From contig JAIEQI010000082.1 in NCBI GenBank assembly GCA_019747875.1, forward strand, positions 1 to 45,120: a stretch of DNA of 45,120 nt. Reading direction: 5' to 3'. The notes under the pieces were generated by a model. The model did no database searches and had not been told where the DNA came from. It saw only the letters and a list, made by a program, of their open reading frames with translations. Position numbers and translations under genes: made by a program. Shown here in pieces: positions 15,204-22,267 of this stretch; the first letter of the stretch is position 1; every line of letters starts with the position of its first letter. The stretch comes from Candidatus Obscuribacterales bacterium (GTDB lineage: Bacteria; Cyanobacteriota; Vampirovibrionia; Obscuribacterales; Obscuribacteraceae).

Positions 15204-16325
15204 TTGAAATCGAGCAGTCTTCCTTCGACAAAGCACTTCCCGAAACTAGTTATCTCGTTCATGGTGGGCGCGACTTTCTGCCTGCCCTCTTTCTGCTCTG
15301 ATTGGGAAGAAGACAAAAAGCCTCAGGACTACCAACTGCCTCGTGACACAGTCATTCTCGACGGAGAGTCGACAAGCAAAACGCAGAAAGAATCAGGCGG
15401 CGAATCAGGCACAGTGCTTAAAGGAAGCGCCACCGCCATCAGAACCAAGCCAAACTTTCAGAGTTCTTCCGCACAAGCAGCGGCCCGCTCAGCTCATCTA
15501 ATGGAAGTTGCTCGCATCGACCAGGATGCCAACCGATTTCTTCAACAAGCCGAAGTAAATGTTGTCACACCGCCGACAGTCTTTCGTTCGTGGTTAGAAA
15601 CCACACATCCTTCACTCTCTGCAAAATTCTCACCGGAGGAGCTGGTTGTAGTGCGCGGACAGTGGGATGATTCAACGAAACCACTGCATTCCTTTGGGTT
15701 GCGCTTTCGTCCGATCAAAACAAAAGAGCTACGCGATTTCGATTTTGAAAAATGCAAAATCATGATCATCGATTGCGCAGGCGTCGTACCTAAAGAGACG
15801 CTGCAGAAAATTCGAGATTTCGTTCTAAAAGGCGGCTTTCTTGTTAGTACGGATTGGACTTTGCAGAACGTTTTGGAACGCGCTTTCCCTAACTTTGTCC
15901 AGTGGAACAGGGACAATACCGACGGATCAATTACGGATGCTTACGTGCTGGAGCCCGAAAATAGCCTTCTAGCAGGTATTCCAGGACGACGATTTACGTG
16001 GAAACTGGATCGTCTCAGTCAATGCCTGCGCATTATGAATCCAAGCAAAGTAAGTATCCTGGCGAGAAGCTCGCTACTGGCGGCCAGAGATCCACAACTA
16101 CGCGTAATTGATCCGATGCAAGCAGGCGCGCTGGCAATCGAATTCTCTTTTGGGCGCGGCAAAGTGCTGCACCTTGTAGGTCATTTCGATAACTGCGCCA
16201 ATTCATTCAAACCCAACCTGCTGCCAGATCCAGCTCCAAATATCGGCATAAGCTTGCGACAGGCAATCACAGCCAACTTCATCGCCGAAGCCCTGGGCTC
16301 AAACAAAGAGAAAGATCAAAAATGA
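15204..16325 (+). CDS. Exported protein with glutamine-amidotransferase-like fold, function unknown
   Basis: A 373-residue protein beginning with a signal peptide (FPKLVISFMVGATFCLPSFC) when started at the TTG at 15204, which has GAGAG about 9 bases upstream. A longer frame from ATG 15054 would bury this signal and run into the divergent promoter region, so 15204 is preferred, without certainty. The C-terminal half contains CKIMIIDCAG, then RDFVLKGGFLVSTDWTLQN and a late FGRGKVLHLVGHFDNC. This alternation resembles the flavodoxin-like domains of class-I amidotransferase and DUF4159-type proteins, but no catalytic Cys-His-Glu triad is obvious. Function unknown. Confidence 0.75.
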   Translation: MKSSSLPSTKHFPKLVISFMVGATFCLPSFCSDWEEDKKPQDYQLPRDTVILDGESTSKTQKESGGESGTVLKGSATAIRTKPNFQSSSAQAAARSAHLMEVARIDQDANRFLQQAEVNVVTPPTVFRSWLETTHPSLSAKFSPEELVVVRGQWDDSTKPLHSFGLRFRPIKTKELRDFDFEKCKIMIIDCAGVVPKETLQKIRDFVLKGGFLVSTDWTLQNVLERAFPNFVQWNRDNTDGSITDAYVLEPENSLLAGIPGRRFTWKLDRLSQCLRIMNPSKVSILARSSLLAARDPQLRVIDPMQAGALAIEFSFGRGKVLHLVGHFDNCANSFKPNLLPDPAPNIGISLRQAITANFIAEALGSNKEKDQK

Positions 16326-16408
16326 CGACAGTTGCCCCTTTTTTGTTTTACCAACTATTCTTACTTAGACTAGATCGTAAAACATAAAACGAGAGGCTCA
16401 GCTTATTG

Positions 16409-16957
16409 ATGAAGAGTGCCAGAGAACTGTTCGAACCCGGGAGCGCCGGTATCTTGCCGGCTTCTAAGTTATTAGCTCTCTTACTACTCCCGCTTTCTTG
16501 CTTAATGGTGCTCCTACTGCTTCCGTTCTTGCTGCTGAGCATTTATCCATCTACAGAAATTCACAAAGAAGCCAAACGCACTGTCGCCTTCTCCGACAAA
16601 CTCAACCCGCAATTCTGGTTCGAAAACGTGGATGACCCGCTTCCACCAGAGAACTATCTGGTTGACGATCCGCAAAGAGTGGAGAAGTGGTATTGGCGAA
16701 ATCCATTTCACAACTTCACGTTCTACGTAATCGGAATCGCAGATCAATCCTTCGATCGACAGGGACTTTGCCCAGCCGATGTGTTCAATCCGAACGGCGG
16801 TTGGAACTGGGCCGTCAGCAAAAAGGATTGGTTGAGATTGCCATTTATCTCATTTGAGAACGATCGGATTAGCACGTACTTCGGTTGGCGAAACGGCGGA
16901 AATTTTGGAATCAAACTGAACATCCATCAGACGGGCCCGCCGGAGGATCCACACTAA
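16409..16957 (+). CDS. Membrane protein whose N-terminus contains a translated palindromic repeat
   Basis: A 182-residue protein with one transmembrane segment (about residues 21-46, rich in Leu) and a Trp/Asn/Phe-rich domain outside it (WYWRNPFHNFTFYVIGIAD, NPNGGWNWAVSKKDWLRLPF, STYFGWRNGGNFG). Residues about 8-20 (FEPGSAGILPAS) are the translation of a dispersed palindrome, which is thus part of the open frame. The ATG at 16409 has GAGAGG about 12 bases upstream. If translation really starts here, the repeat adds about a dozen residues just before the membrane helix. A start after the repeat is not obvious. The family is not recognised with confidence. Confidence 0.75.
   Translation: MKSARELFEPGSAGILPASKLLALLLLPLSCLMVLLLLPFLLLSIYPSTEIHKEAKRTVAFSDKLNPQFWFENVDDPLPPENYLVDDPQRVEKWYWRNPFHNFTFYVIGIADQSFDRQGLCPADVFNPNGGWNWAVSKKDWLRLPFISFENDRISTYFGWRNGGNFGIKLNIHQTGPPEDPH
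16430..16467. repeat. Dispersed palindromic repeat inside a coding region
   Basis: In plus orientation: a TTCGAACCC segment, GGGAGC, then GCCGGTA-TCT-TGCCGGC and CTTCTAA, i.e. the minus-strand order of the 1-330 units. One stem position is a T-G wobble. It is translated in frame at the N-terminus of the membrane protein starting at 16409. Confidence 0.9.
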
Positions 16958-16980
16958 TAGCCGGCATCGCATTTGATCCG

Positions 16981-17904
16981 TTAATCGGCAAAGTGCGTTT
17001 CGTTTGAGGAGACCGATTGCAACGCATCATTCAAGGTCCAATCGTAGTTTTTGTAGACGATTTTCGCTTGCTTGCCTTTTAGTTGTTCTTGTTCTTCTTT
17101 GTGGAGAAAAGGAAGCACATACTCCCGCACCACATCATCATCAGCCGGTGGCGGGAACGGAATCTTTCCGCCCTGTAGAGACAAAAAGTCCAGTGGGAAC
17201 CATTTGAAAATGTGTGAAACATAAATTGTGTTGCTGGAAAGATCCGCGCTCAGATTCTCCCTATTTGCCATGAATGACTTAGTAATCTTCTCGAGCTGTT
17301 GTTCAACCTTTGCCTCCTGGAAGGCTTCCGGCTGCAAGGGATAAGCTCCTCGAGAAGCTGGAACAATAGCAAAATGCGAGCGGCAATCGTGAAAGTCTTT
17401 ACGCATCATGCTGTGAAATATCACGTACAGCGAGACATCCTTGCCTGTGGTTTTGCAAACCGCAGCTTTCCACACGTCCGGAATCTGGCGTATGCTGTTA
17501 GCCGGATAGTTAGCATTCTTACCTTTGATCGGATACTGGTCGAGCACTAATCTGATCGCTAGGGCATTGTAGACATTGAGCCAGAGCGCTTTTCGTTCCC
17601 TTTCAGTAAATGCGGCATATTCTTCTGCCGTAATAGTCTCCAGCTCCTTGAAGTAACGATCTAGTCCTTCTCGCTTTTGCTTCCACTTGTCATAAAGAAC
17701 GCCGTTCTTCTTGACGTATTTCTTGAGTTCGGCAGTAAAGAGCCTATGGCTGTGGTCAAAAGCCGACGCCTGTGGAGCTAACAATGAAAAACAGCAAAGA
17801 AGAAGCAGCGCAATCGGAAAGAAGATCATCCGGAAGCGCTCGCTTGCTCTTTCCGGCAAACTCAAGTATTGACGATCACTTTGACAAGCGTTAAAGCTGT
17901 CCAT
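16981..17904 (-). CDS. DUF547 domain protein, exported
   Basis: A 307-residue protein with a hydrophobic export signal (FPIALLLLCCFSLLAPQASA, about residues 28-48) followed by a DUF547 domain. Recognisable pieces are ALWLNVYNALAIRLVLDQYP, RKDFHDCRSHFAIVPASRGAYPL and the C-terminal YKNYDWTLND. The molecular function of DUF547 is not established. The ATG at 17904 gives a 27-residue polar leader before the signal; an internal ATG at 17829 would put the signal at the very N-terminus. Neither has a strong ribosome binding site. It lies just downstream of the DUF255 gene on the same strand, so the two may be co-transcribed. Confidence 0.88.
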   Translation of the reverse strand: MDSFNACQSDRQYLSLPERASERFRMIFFPIALLLLCCFSLLAPQASAFDHSHRLFTAELKKYVKKNGVLYDKWKQKREGLDRYFKELETITAEEYAAFTERERKALWLNVYNALAIRLVLDQYPIKGKNANYPANSIRQIPDVWKAAVCKTTGKDVSLYVIFHSMMRKDFHDCRSHFAIVPASRGAYPLQPEAFQEAKVEQQLEKITKSFMANRENLSADLSSNTIYVSHIFKWFPLDFLSLQGGKIPFPPPADDDVVREYVLPFLHKEEQEQLKGKQAKIVYKNYDWTLNDALQSVSSNETHFAD

Positions 17905-17930
17905 CGTTGTTCGCTCGCTATGCTCCCTTT

Positions 17931-19775
17931 CTATTGTGATTTCATCATATTTTCAACACTGGATGCAATCCCTTCCGGTGTATAAACGGGCAATGAACAT
18001 CGCTGGTTGGCGCAAGCGAATGCGGCTGCCTTCGGCATCTCAGGGTATTCCGTGTCCGGATTAGGCATCGGACCTTCTTTGGGATCGTACCATTCAACCC
18101 GTTTGTAAGATACAGGATATCTGTTGGCTGCTTGGAAAAGCGTAAGAGCGGCCGCATCGGACTTAGCACCGACTATGGTGATGTGCGCTGGTGAACTCGA
18201 AATCTCCTTGTCGCTCAACAAGGTGCCGGCCACCAGGATTCGGCGAAGGCGCGCGATCTCTGGCGTAGAAAGATAGCGCATGCAGTTGTCTGCCATATCC
18301 TTATATTCCTTCTTGCCTGTGTATTGAAAGAGCATATTGCTGACGCGTGCCAGCACTATGTTTTCATCAAGCAAAGGCTTAGCCTGGGCAGCTTCGTTGT
18401 CGGCAGACGAGTCAGTGGCAGCAGTTGGATATCCAGCTTGATTGGGGGCAATCTTGAAGTGCTGAGCTATGAATTGTCCAGCATCGGAAGCGCGCGTTAG
18501 CCATTGGCGATCGCCAGTTGCCTGATAGAGATTCAAAAACGCCCTTCCCATAAACAATGTGTCGCCAAGATAAGGACCAGCCGGGTCGCTTGCATCGTGC
18601 TTAAAACCGCCTCCCGGGATCGCACGATTAGAGATTATCCATTGTGCCGCCTTGATTGCTTGATCCAGATATTGCTTGTCGGCAGTCGCCATATAAAGGC
18701 TAGTCAAACCAGTTATAGCCCATCCATTCTCTCTTGCATAAATGTGCTTATCGACACGCGGGACACCAAGCTTTCGCCGTTCCTCATTATTCAAGTCGAA
18801 GTATTCGGCGCTATGTTCGCCCGGCTTTAGATCCGCATCCTGACTTGTGTAAAAGGCTCCCTCCGGCGCTTGCAAAAACTCCTTCAAATAGCCGGCAATG
18901 CTTTTTGCAGCATCGAGAAATCGCGGATCTTTGAATTGCAAATAGCCCAGTGAATAGATGCGAAGATTCTCGCCTTGCATCTGCATTATTTTCTCGAAGT
19001 GCGCATGCTTCCAATCACCATCAGTCGAATATTGATAAACGCCACCCCAAACGGGATCTATCAAATTAAGCTGTTTCTCCAGAGTTTCTTTCGCCATTTG
19101 TAATTCGCGAGCATCCCCCTCCTTGCCACGAGCAAGAGCGTACTCGACACTATCCCAATCAAGGAATTTGTTTTGAGTTCCCCAACCGCCTTCTTTGGGG
19201 TCATATCCATCGTTATGCTTTTTGATCAACTCTTCTTTTAGAGCTGCCGGTAGCGCAGTATCTTTCGAGAAGACAGTCGGCACACTTCCTTCCTCCTCGG
19301 GGACGGGCTTTTTGACCAGCTTTTTCAAAAGAGCCAACATTTCATCAGGACGAATGAAGCCGGACCTCTTCGCGAGCTCCTTGCCATCGGAGGAAAAGAA
19401 GATGGTGGCAGGCCATCCGTATTGCTCATATTTATTAGAAAGGTCCGGCCGCGAGTCCTGATCCACTTTAACTGCTATGAAATGCTGAGCCAAAACCTTT
19501 TGTATATCGGGGCGGCTATAAGTCTTTTGATCCATCACATGGCACCAGTGGCACCATATTGCTTCCAGGTCAAGCACGACAAGCTTCTTTTCTTTCTTTG
19601 CTCGCGTAAAGAGATCTTTTGTCCATGGCTGCCATGCAGGTCCACCAAGTTCATGACTAGCTTGTGGCTGCGCGCCTGCAGCTGCAATCTTAGCTTCAGA
19701 ATCGCCGGCTATAGAGGGCGAAGAATTAGTGAGCAGCACAAAACAACTGAGAGCAACACCCAAGCTCTTTCTCAT
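17931..19775 (-). CDS. Exported DUF255 thioredoxin-domain protein (YyaL/SPATA20-like)
   Basis: A 614-residue protein with a signal peptide (residues 1-24, MRKSLGVALSCFVLLTNSSP...). A DUF255 thioredoxin domain (about 45-160) has WCHWCH, with Cys75 and Cys78. A long helical region follows (about 190-550) that fits the six-hairpin glycosidase-like part of this family (GGWGTQNKFLDWDSV, HFEKIMQMQGENLRIYSLGY, FYTSQDAD). The family is usually cytoplasmic, so the export signal is notable. The precise reaction of the family is not established. GGAGG is 8 bases from the ATG at 19775. The gene lies 26 bp upstream of the DUF547 gene. Confidence 0.9.
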   Translation of the reverse strand: MRKSLGVALSCFVLLTNSSPSIAGDSEAKIAAAGAQPQASHELGGPAWQPWTKDLFTRAKKEKKLVVLDLEAIWCHWCHVMDQKTYSRPDIQKVLAQHFIAVKVDQDSRPDLSNKYEQYGWPATIFFSSDGKELAKRSGFIRPDEMLALLKKLVKKPVPEEEGSVPTVFSKDTALPAALKEELIKKHNDGYDPKEGGWGTQNKFLDWDSVEYALARGKEGDARELQMAKETLEKQLNLIDPVWGGVYQYSTDGDWKHAHFEKIMQMQGENLRIYSLGYLQFKDPRFLDAAKSIAGYLKEFLQAPEGAFYTSQDADLKPGEHSAEYFDLNNEERRKLGVPRVDKHIYARENGWAITGLTSLYMATADKQYLDQAIKAAQWIISNRAIPGGGFKHDASDPAGPYLGDTLFMGRAFLNLYQATGDRQWLTRASDAGQFIAQHFKIAPNQAGYPTAATDSSADNEAAQAKPLLDENIVLARVSNMLFQYTGKKEYKDMADNCMRYLSTPEIARLRRILVAGTLLSDKEISSSPAHITIVGAKSDAAALTLFQAANRYPVSYKRVEWYDPKEGPMPNPDTEYPEMPKAAAFACANQRCSLPVYTPEGIASSVENMMKSQ

Positions 19776-20059
19776 GAAAACGCCTCCGACCTGAGCAGCT
19801 GTCCATCATATCACTTACAAGCCGGCAATCGGCTTCCAGCCGAGTCTCGTTCAAGGAACAAAGTTCTCAAATTGCTAGTCGGAAAAAGAACTAGTATTAA
19901 AACACGACACGCTATTGCAGATTACGCCGTAAATACAAGGCGATCCCTAGCGGATACCGGCGAGGTCGTGTACGCATGGGGGAAACCGCCTCGACATTTC
20001 GCCCATGTCCACGTAAGTTCAAGTAGAAATAGTTCTGGCAGCCAAAACAAGACACGAAA
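19776..20059. other. Intergenic region between divergent genes
   Basis: 284 bp between the divergent DUF255 gene and the membrane-protein gene at 20060. It must hold both promoters, but I cannot identify them. I see no repeat copy or small gene. Confidence 0.4.
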
Positions 20060-21298
20060 ATGCTGATTCTGGACAAGATAACAAGAAAAGTTCAAACGCA
20101 GGGAAAAATGCAGCCCTTCGGCATTTACGTGCTCGCTGCTTTTCTGGCACTGCCCTTTGGGGTTCTGAGCGCGCAACAGTTTGCTAATCCATGGCTGGGC
20201 ATCTTCGCCGGAAGCACGCTTTTTGCTTACACAATCCTGCTGGCCGGGATGCTGAAAAGACAAGCTCCGCCATTTCTCAAGAAATTGATGCGGCGAAAAC
20301 ATGTTGGAGCGCCAAGAACAGTTGCTGATCTTGCCGGCATCCGCATAGACTTTGTTGGCGACAAAGCACCTAATGAAGTCACCGACGGGCTAATCCATAC
20401 AAGACGCGGGGAACTGCAACGAGTCATTAAAGTAATTCTGCCGAAGAGAAATCAGGCAGAAATGGCTATCTGGTTGGAGGTTTTCTTCGAATATCTCTCC
20501 GGCATTCAAGATACTCGCTTTCAAATAATCTTTCCTGAGCTAGGCGATGGCAACAAGCGCGAAATGATACTGATCGCGTCCCTGATTCTGACGCCTCCGG
20601 TCAAGGGCAAGCTCGATCTGCCGCCACTTGTCCGCATGCAAGAAATACTTGGACAGGTAATCGAAAAGCTGGTTATCTTAGGATCCGGTCCCAAAATACT
20701 CAGCTCGATGGAGCTGCGCCTGCTGATCTCCAATGAGCTGGGAAGCCCTAGCACCCGTTTCAATCTGCACAGAGACTGGCGGCACGTCAAAAACTTAGGG
20801 TGGGAGCCGAGCTTTCGCGACATCGATATTAAGCCGAATGATCGCCATGTTCAATTGAACAAACACATCAGTTCCGCACTTTGCTTTGAGCAATTGCCCG
20901 GCGCCAGCAGCTTTACTTGGCTCTCAACCATTCTCAGCGATTTGCCGGACGCACGTCTTTCAATCTTTGTCACCCCCGCACAAGATCCAGATCCAATCAG
21001 CAAGTTCAAAACAGCGCACAGGTACTGGCAGCACAACCAAGAGGCGACCGAGCATCGGACATCTCACATGAGCTTTTTCCTGCGTTTCGATGCCAACGAC
21101 GCTTATCTTTTAGAAAACGAAATTTCAATGGCTCGAAAGTTCTTGCACTCGCTGGGTGTTAAAACGAAACTGCAGTACCATCGCCAATATCAATTGCTCA
21201 ATTGGCGCGCAACCTTGCCATGCGCGAGCGACCCGACACTCTGCAGACACGTTATCGCCTTCAACTCGACTCGACAAATGTCCAACGCCGCCGAATGA
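20060..21298 (+). CDS. Membrane protein with two N-terminal helices, function unknown
   Basis: A 412-residue protein with two transmembrane segments near the N-terminus (about residues 20-38 and 44-64, forming a hairpin) and a large soluble domain (about 80-412). The body shows a repeated strand-helix pattern. It ends with FDANDAYLLENEISMARKFLHSLGVKTKLQY and YQLLNWRATLPCASD, faintly like the N-terminal part of VirB4/TraC-type conjugation proteins. There is no Walker A motif, so it is not such an ATPase. ATG 20060 has no clear ribosome binding site; ATG 20108 has AGGGA about 5 bases upstream and may be the true start. A repeat copy follows 36 bases after the stop. Confidence 0.75.
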   Translation: MLILDKITRKVQTQGKMQPFGIYVLAAFLALPFGVLSAQQFANPWLGIFAGSTLFAYTILLAGMLKRQAPPFLKKLMRRKHVGAPRTVADLAGIRIDFVGDKAPNEVTDGLIHTRRGELQRVIKVILPKRNQAEMAIWLEVFFEYLSGIQDTRFQIIFPELGDGNKREMILIASLILTPPVKGKLDLPPLVRMQEILGQVIEKLVILGSGPKILSSMELRLLISNELGSPSTRFNLHRDWRHVKNLGWEPSFRDIDIKPNDRHVQLNKHISSALCFEQLPGASSFTWLSTILSDLPDARLSIFVTPAQDPDPISKFKTAHRYWQHNQEATEHRTSHMSFFLRFDANDAYLLENEISMARKFLHSLGVKTKLQYHRQYQLLNWRATLPCASDPTLCRHVIAFNSTRQMSNAAE

Positions 21299-21333
21299 AG
21301 ATAAACGAGAAACCCCGCTTGACTCTACAGATC

Positions 21334-21370
21334 GAAGCCGGCAAGATGCCGGCGCTCCCGGGAGCGAACA
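21334..21370. repeat. Dispersed palindromic repeat
   Basis: GAAGCCGGCA-AGA-TGCCGGC followed by GCTCCCGGGAGCGAAC, the same order as the array at 1-330. The GATCGAACC segment is changed to GAGCGAAC. It lies 36 bases past the stop codon at 21298 in a short gap between convergent genes. Confidence 0.9.
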
Positions 21371-21439
21371 GATATCCCGACTAGATCTCAGGGACAACCT
21401 TAAAAGTGACAATACCAGCGCTGAAACTCAGGGATATCG

Positions 21440-22024
21440 TTAGAAGTTTTGATGGCAAGCCTTACAATACCAGCGCTGATCGCAATGCTGATCGCCACCT
21501 GGTTTGTGCGTGAAGGCAGGATCAGAATCTTTCGGAACAGGTCCCTCATAGCCTGTTTTTGTTCCATAAAGAATCGGAACGACTTTCCAATTTTCATGGC
21601 AGACGAGACAGGCAGGGCGCAAAGACCCGGAGTTTATTTGCACTGGATTTTTATGGGAATACTCAGGACCCAATTGTCCTTTTTCCACTTCCTTTTGATA
21701 GATTGCCGAGGATAGAAGGTCGTTCATTCTAGCTTGGTGCCAGTTACTATCAAAGCGATACGTCTCTGCCAGATCATGCAAAACAACAGCCTTTCGCAAA
21801 TCGTCGCACTGTTGGTCTTCCAAAATTTTGAGCGCTAGCCTGTAGAATTTTCTAGCATCAGGCATGCGATCCCGAGCCATGTAATCGTTGCCGCGTTTGA
21901 CCAGCATCTCCCAGGTCAACGGGGGTTGTTGAGCATCGTTCTTCTTGGCGCCGGCGGGAGCGGCAAGAAAAAGCATGCAGAGCATGGAACAGGTCAGAAG
22001 CTGAAGAATGCAGATGGCTTTCAC
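21440..22024 (-). CDS. Exported TPR-like protein with two CxxCH motifs
   Basis: A 194-residue protein. The GTG at 22024, with TGAGG 6 bases upstream, gives a textbook signal peptide (MKAICILQLLTCSMLCMLFLAAPAGA); an upstream GTG at 22069 would bury it. Residues about 35-105 form TPR-like helices (LVKRGNDYMARDRMPDARKFYRLALKIL). The C-terminal third has two CxxCH motifs, CLVCH (139-143) and CKACH (187-191), plus another Cys-His environment (GGDQHCDQRWYC). CxxCH in an exported protein is the c-type haem attachment motif, so a small dihaem electron-transfer or sensor protein is possible; zinc binding is the alternative. No cytochrome biogenesis gene is nearby. Confidence 0.82.
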   Translation of the reverse strand: MKAICILQLLTCSMLCMLFLAAPAGAKKNDAQQPPLTWEMLVKRGNDYMARDRMPDARKFYRLALKILEDQQCDDLRKAVVLHDLAETYRFDSNWHQARMNDLLSSAIYQKEVEKGQLGPEYSHKNPVQINSGSLRPACLVCHENWKVVPILYGTKTGYEGPVPKDSDPAFTHKPGGDQHCDQRWYCKACHQNF

Positions 22025-22267
22025 TTTAACCTCAAGGCAATTGGCTGTGAACTTGCAGTTCGCCGACACCTAATTTTACCTATATTGCACTTCTTTGGCG
22101 TTCTTTTAGGCGCCATTTGAAGTTAAGGCAGTTTCACAAGCGCGCTAATCATCCGGTTTTATAGGGAGAAATACGGGGCCAAACAGATTACAAATGCTCA
22201 ATTCGACGGCCACACCTCCTTACAAGCATGTAGGATGTTGCTTACGAACTCGGGAGTAAAACTTCAT

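Noticed and set aside
19422..20066. 214-codon plus-strand frame
   Set aside because: It lies mostly antisense to the DUF255 gene and continues through the promoter gap; no domain and no start signal.
20060..21298. VirB4/TraC-type conjugation ATPase
   Set aside because: Only a faint resemblance in the C-terminal part; no Walker A or B motif and no other conjugation genes.
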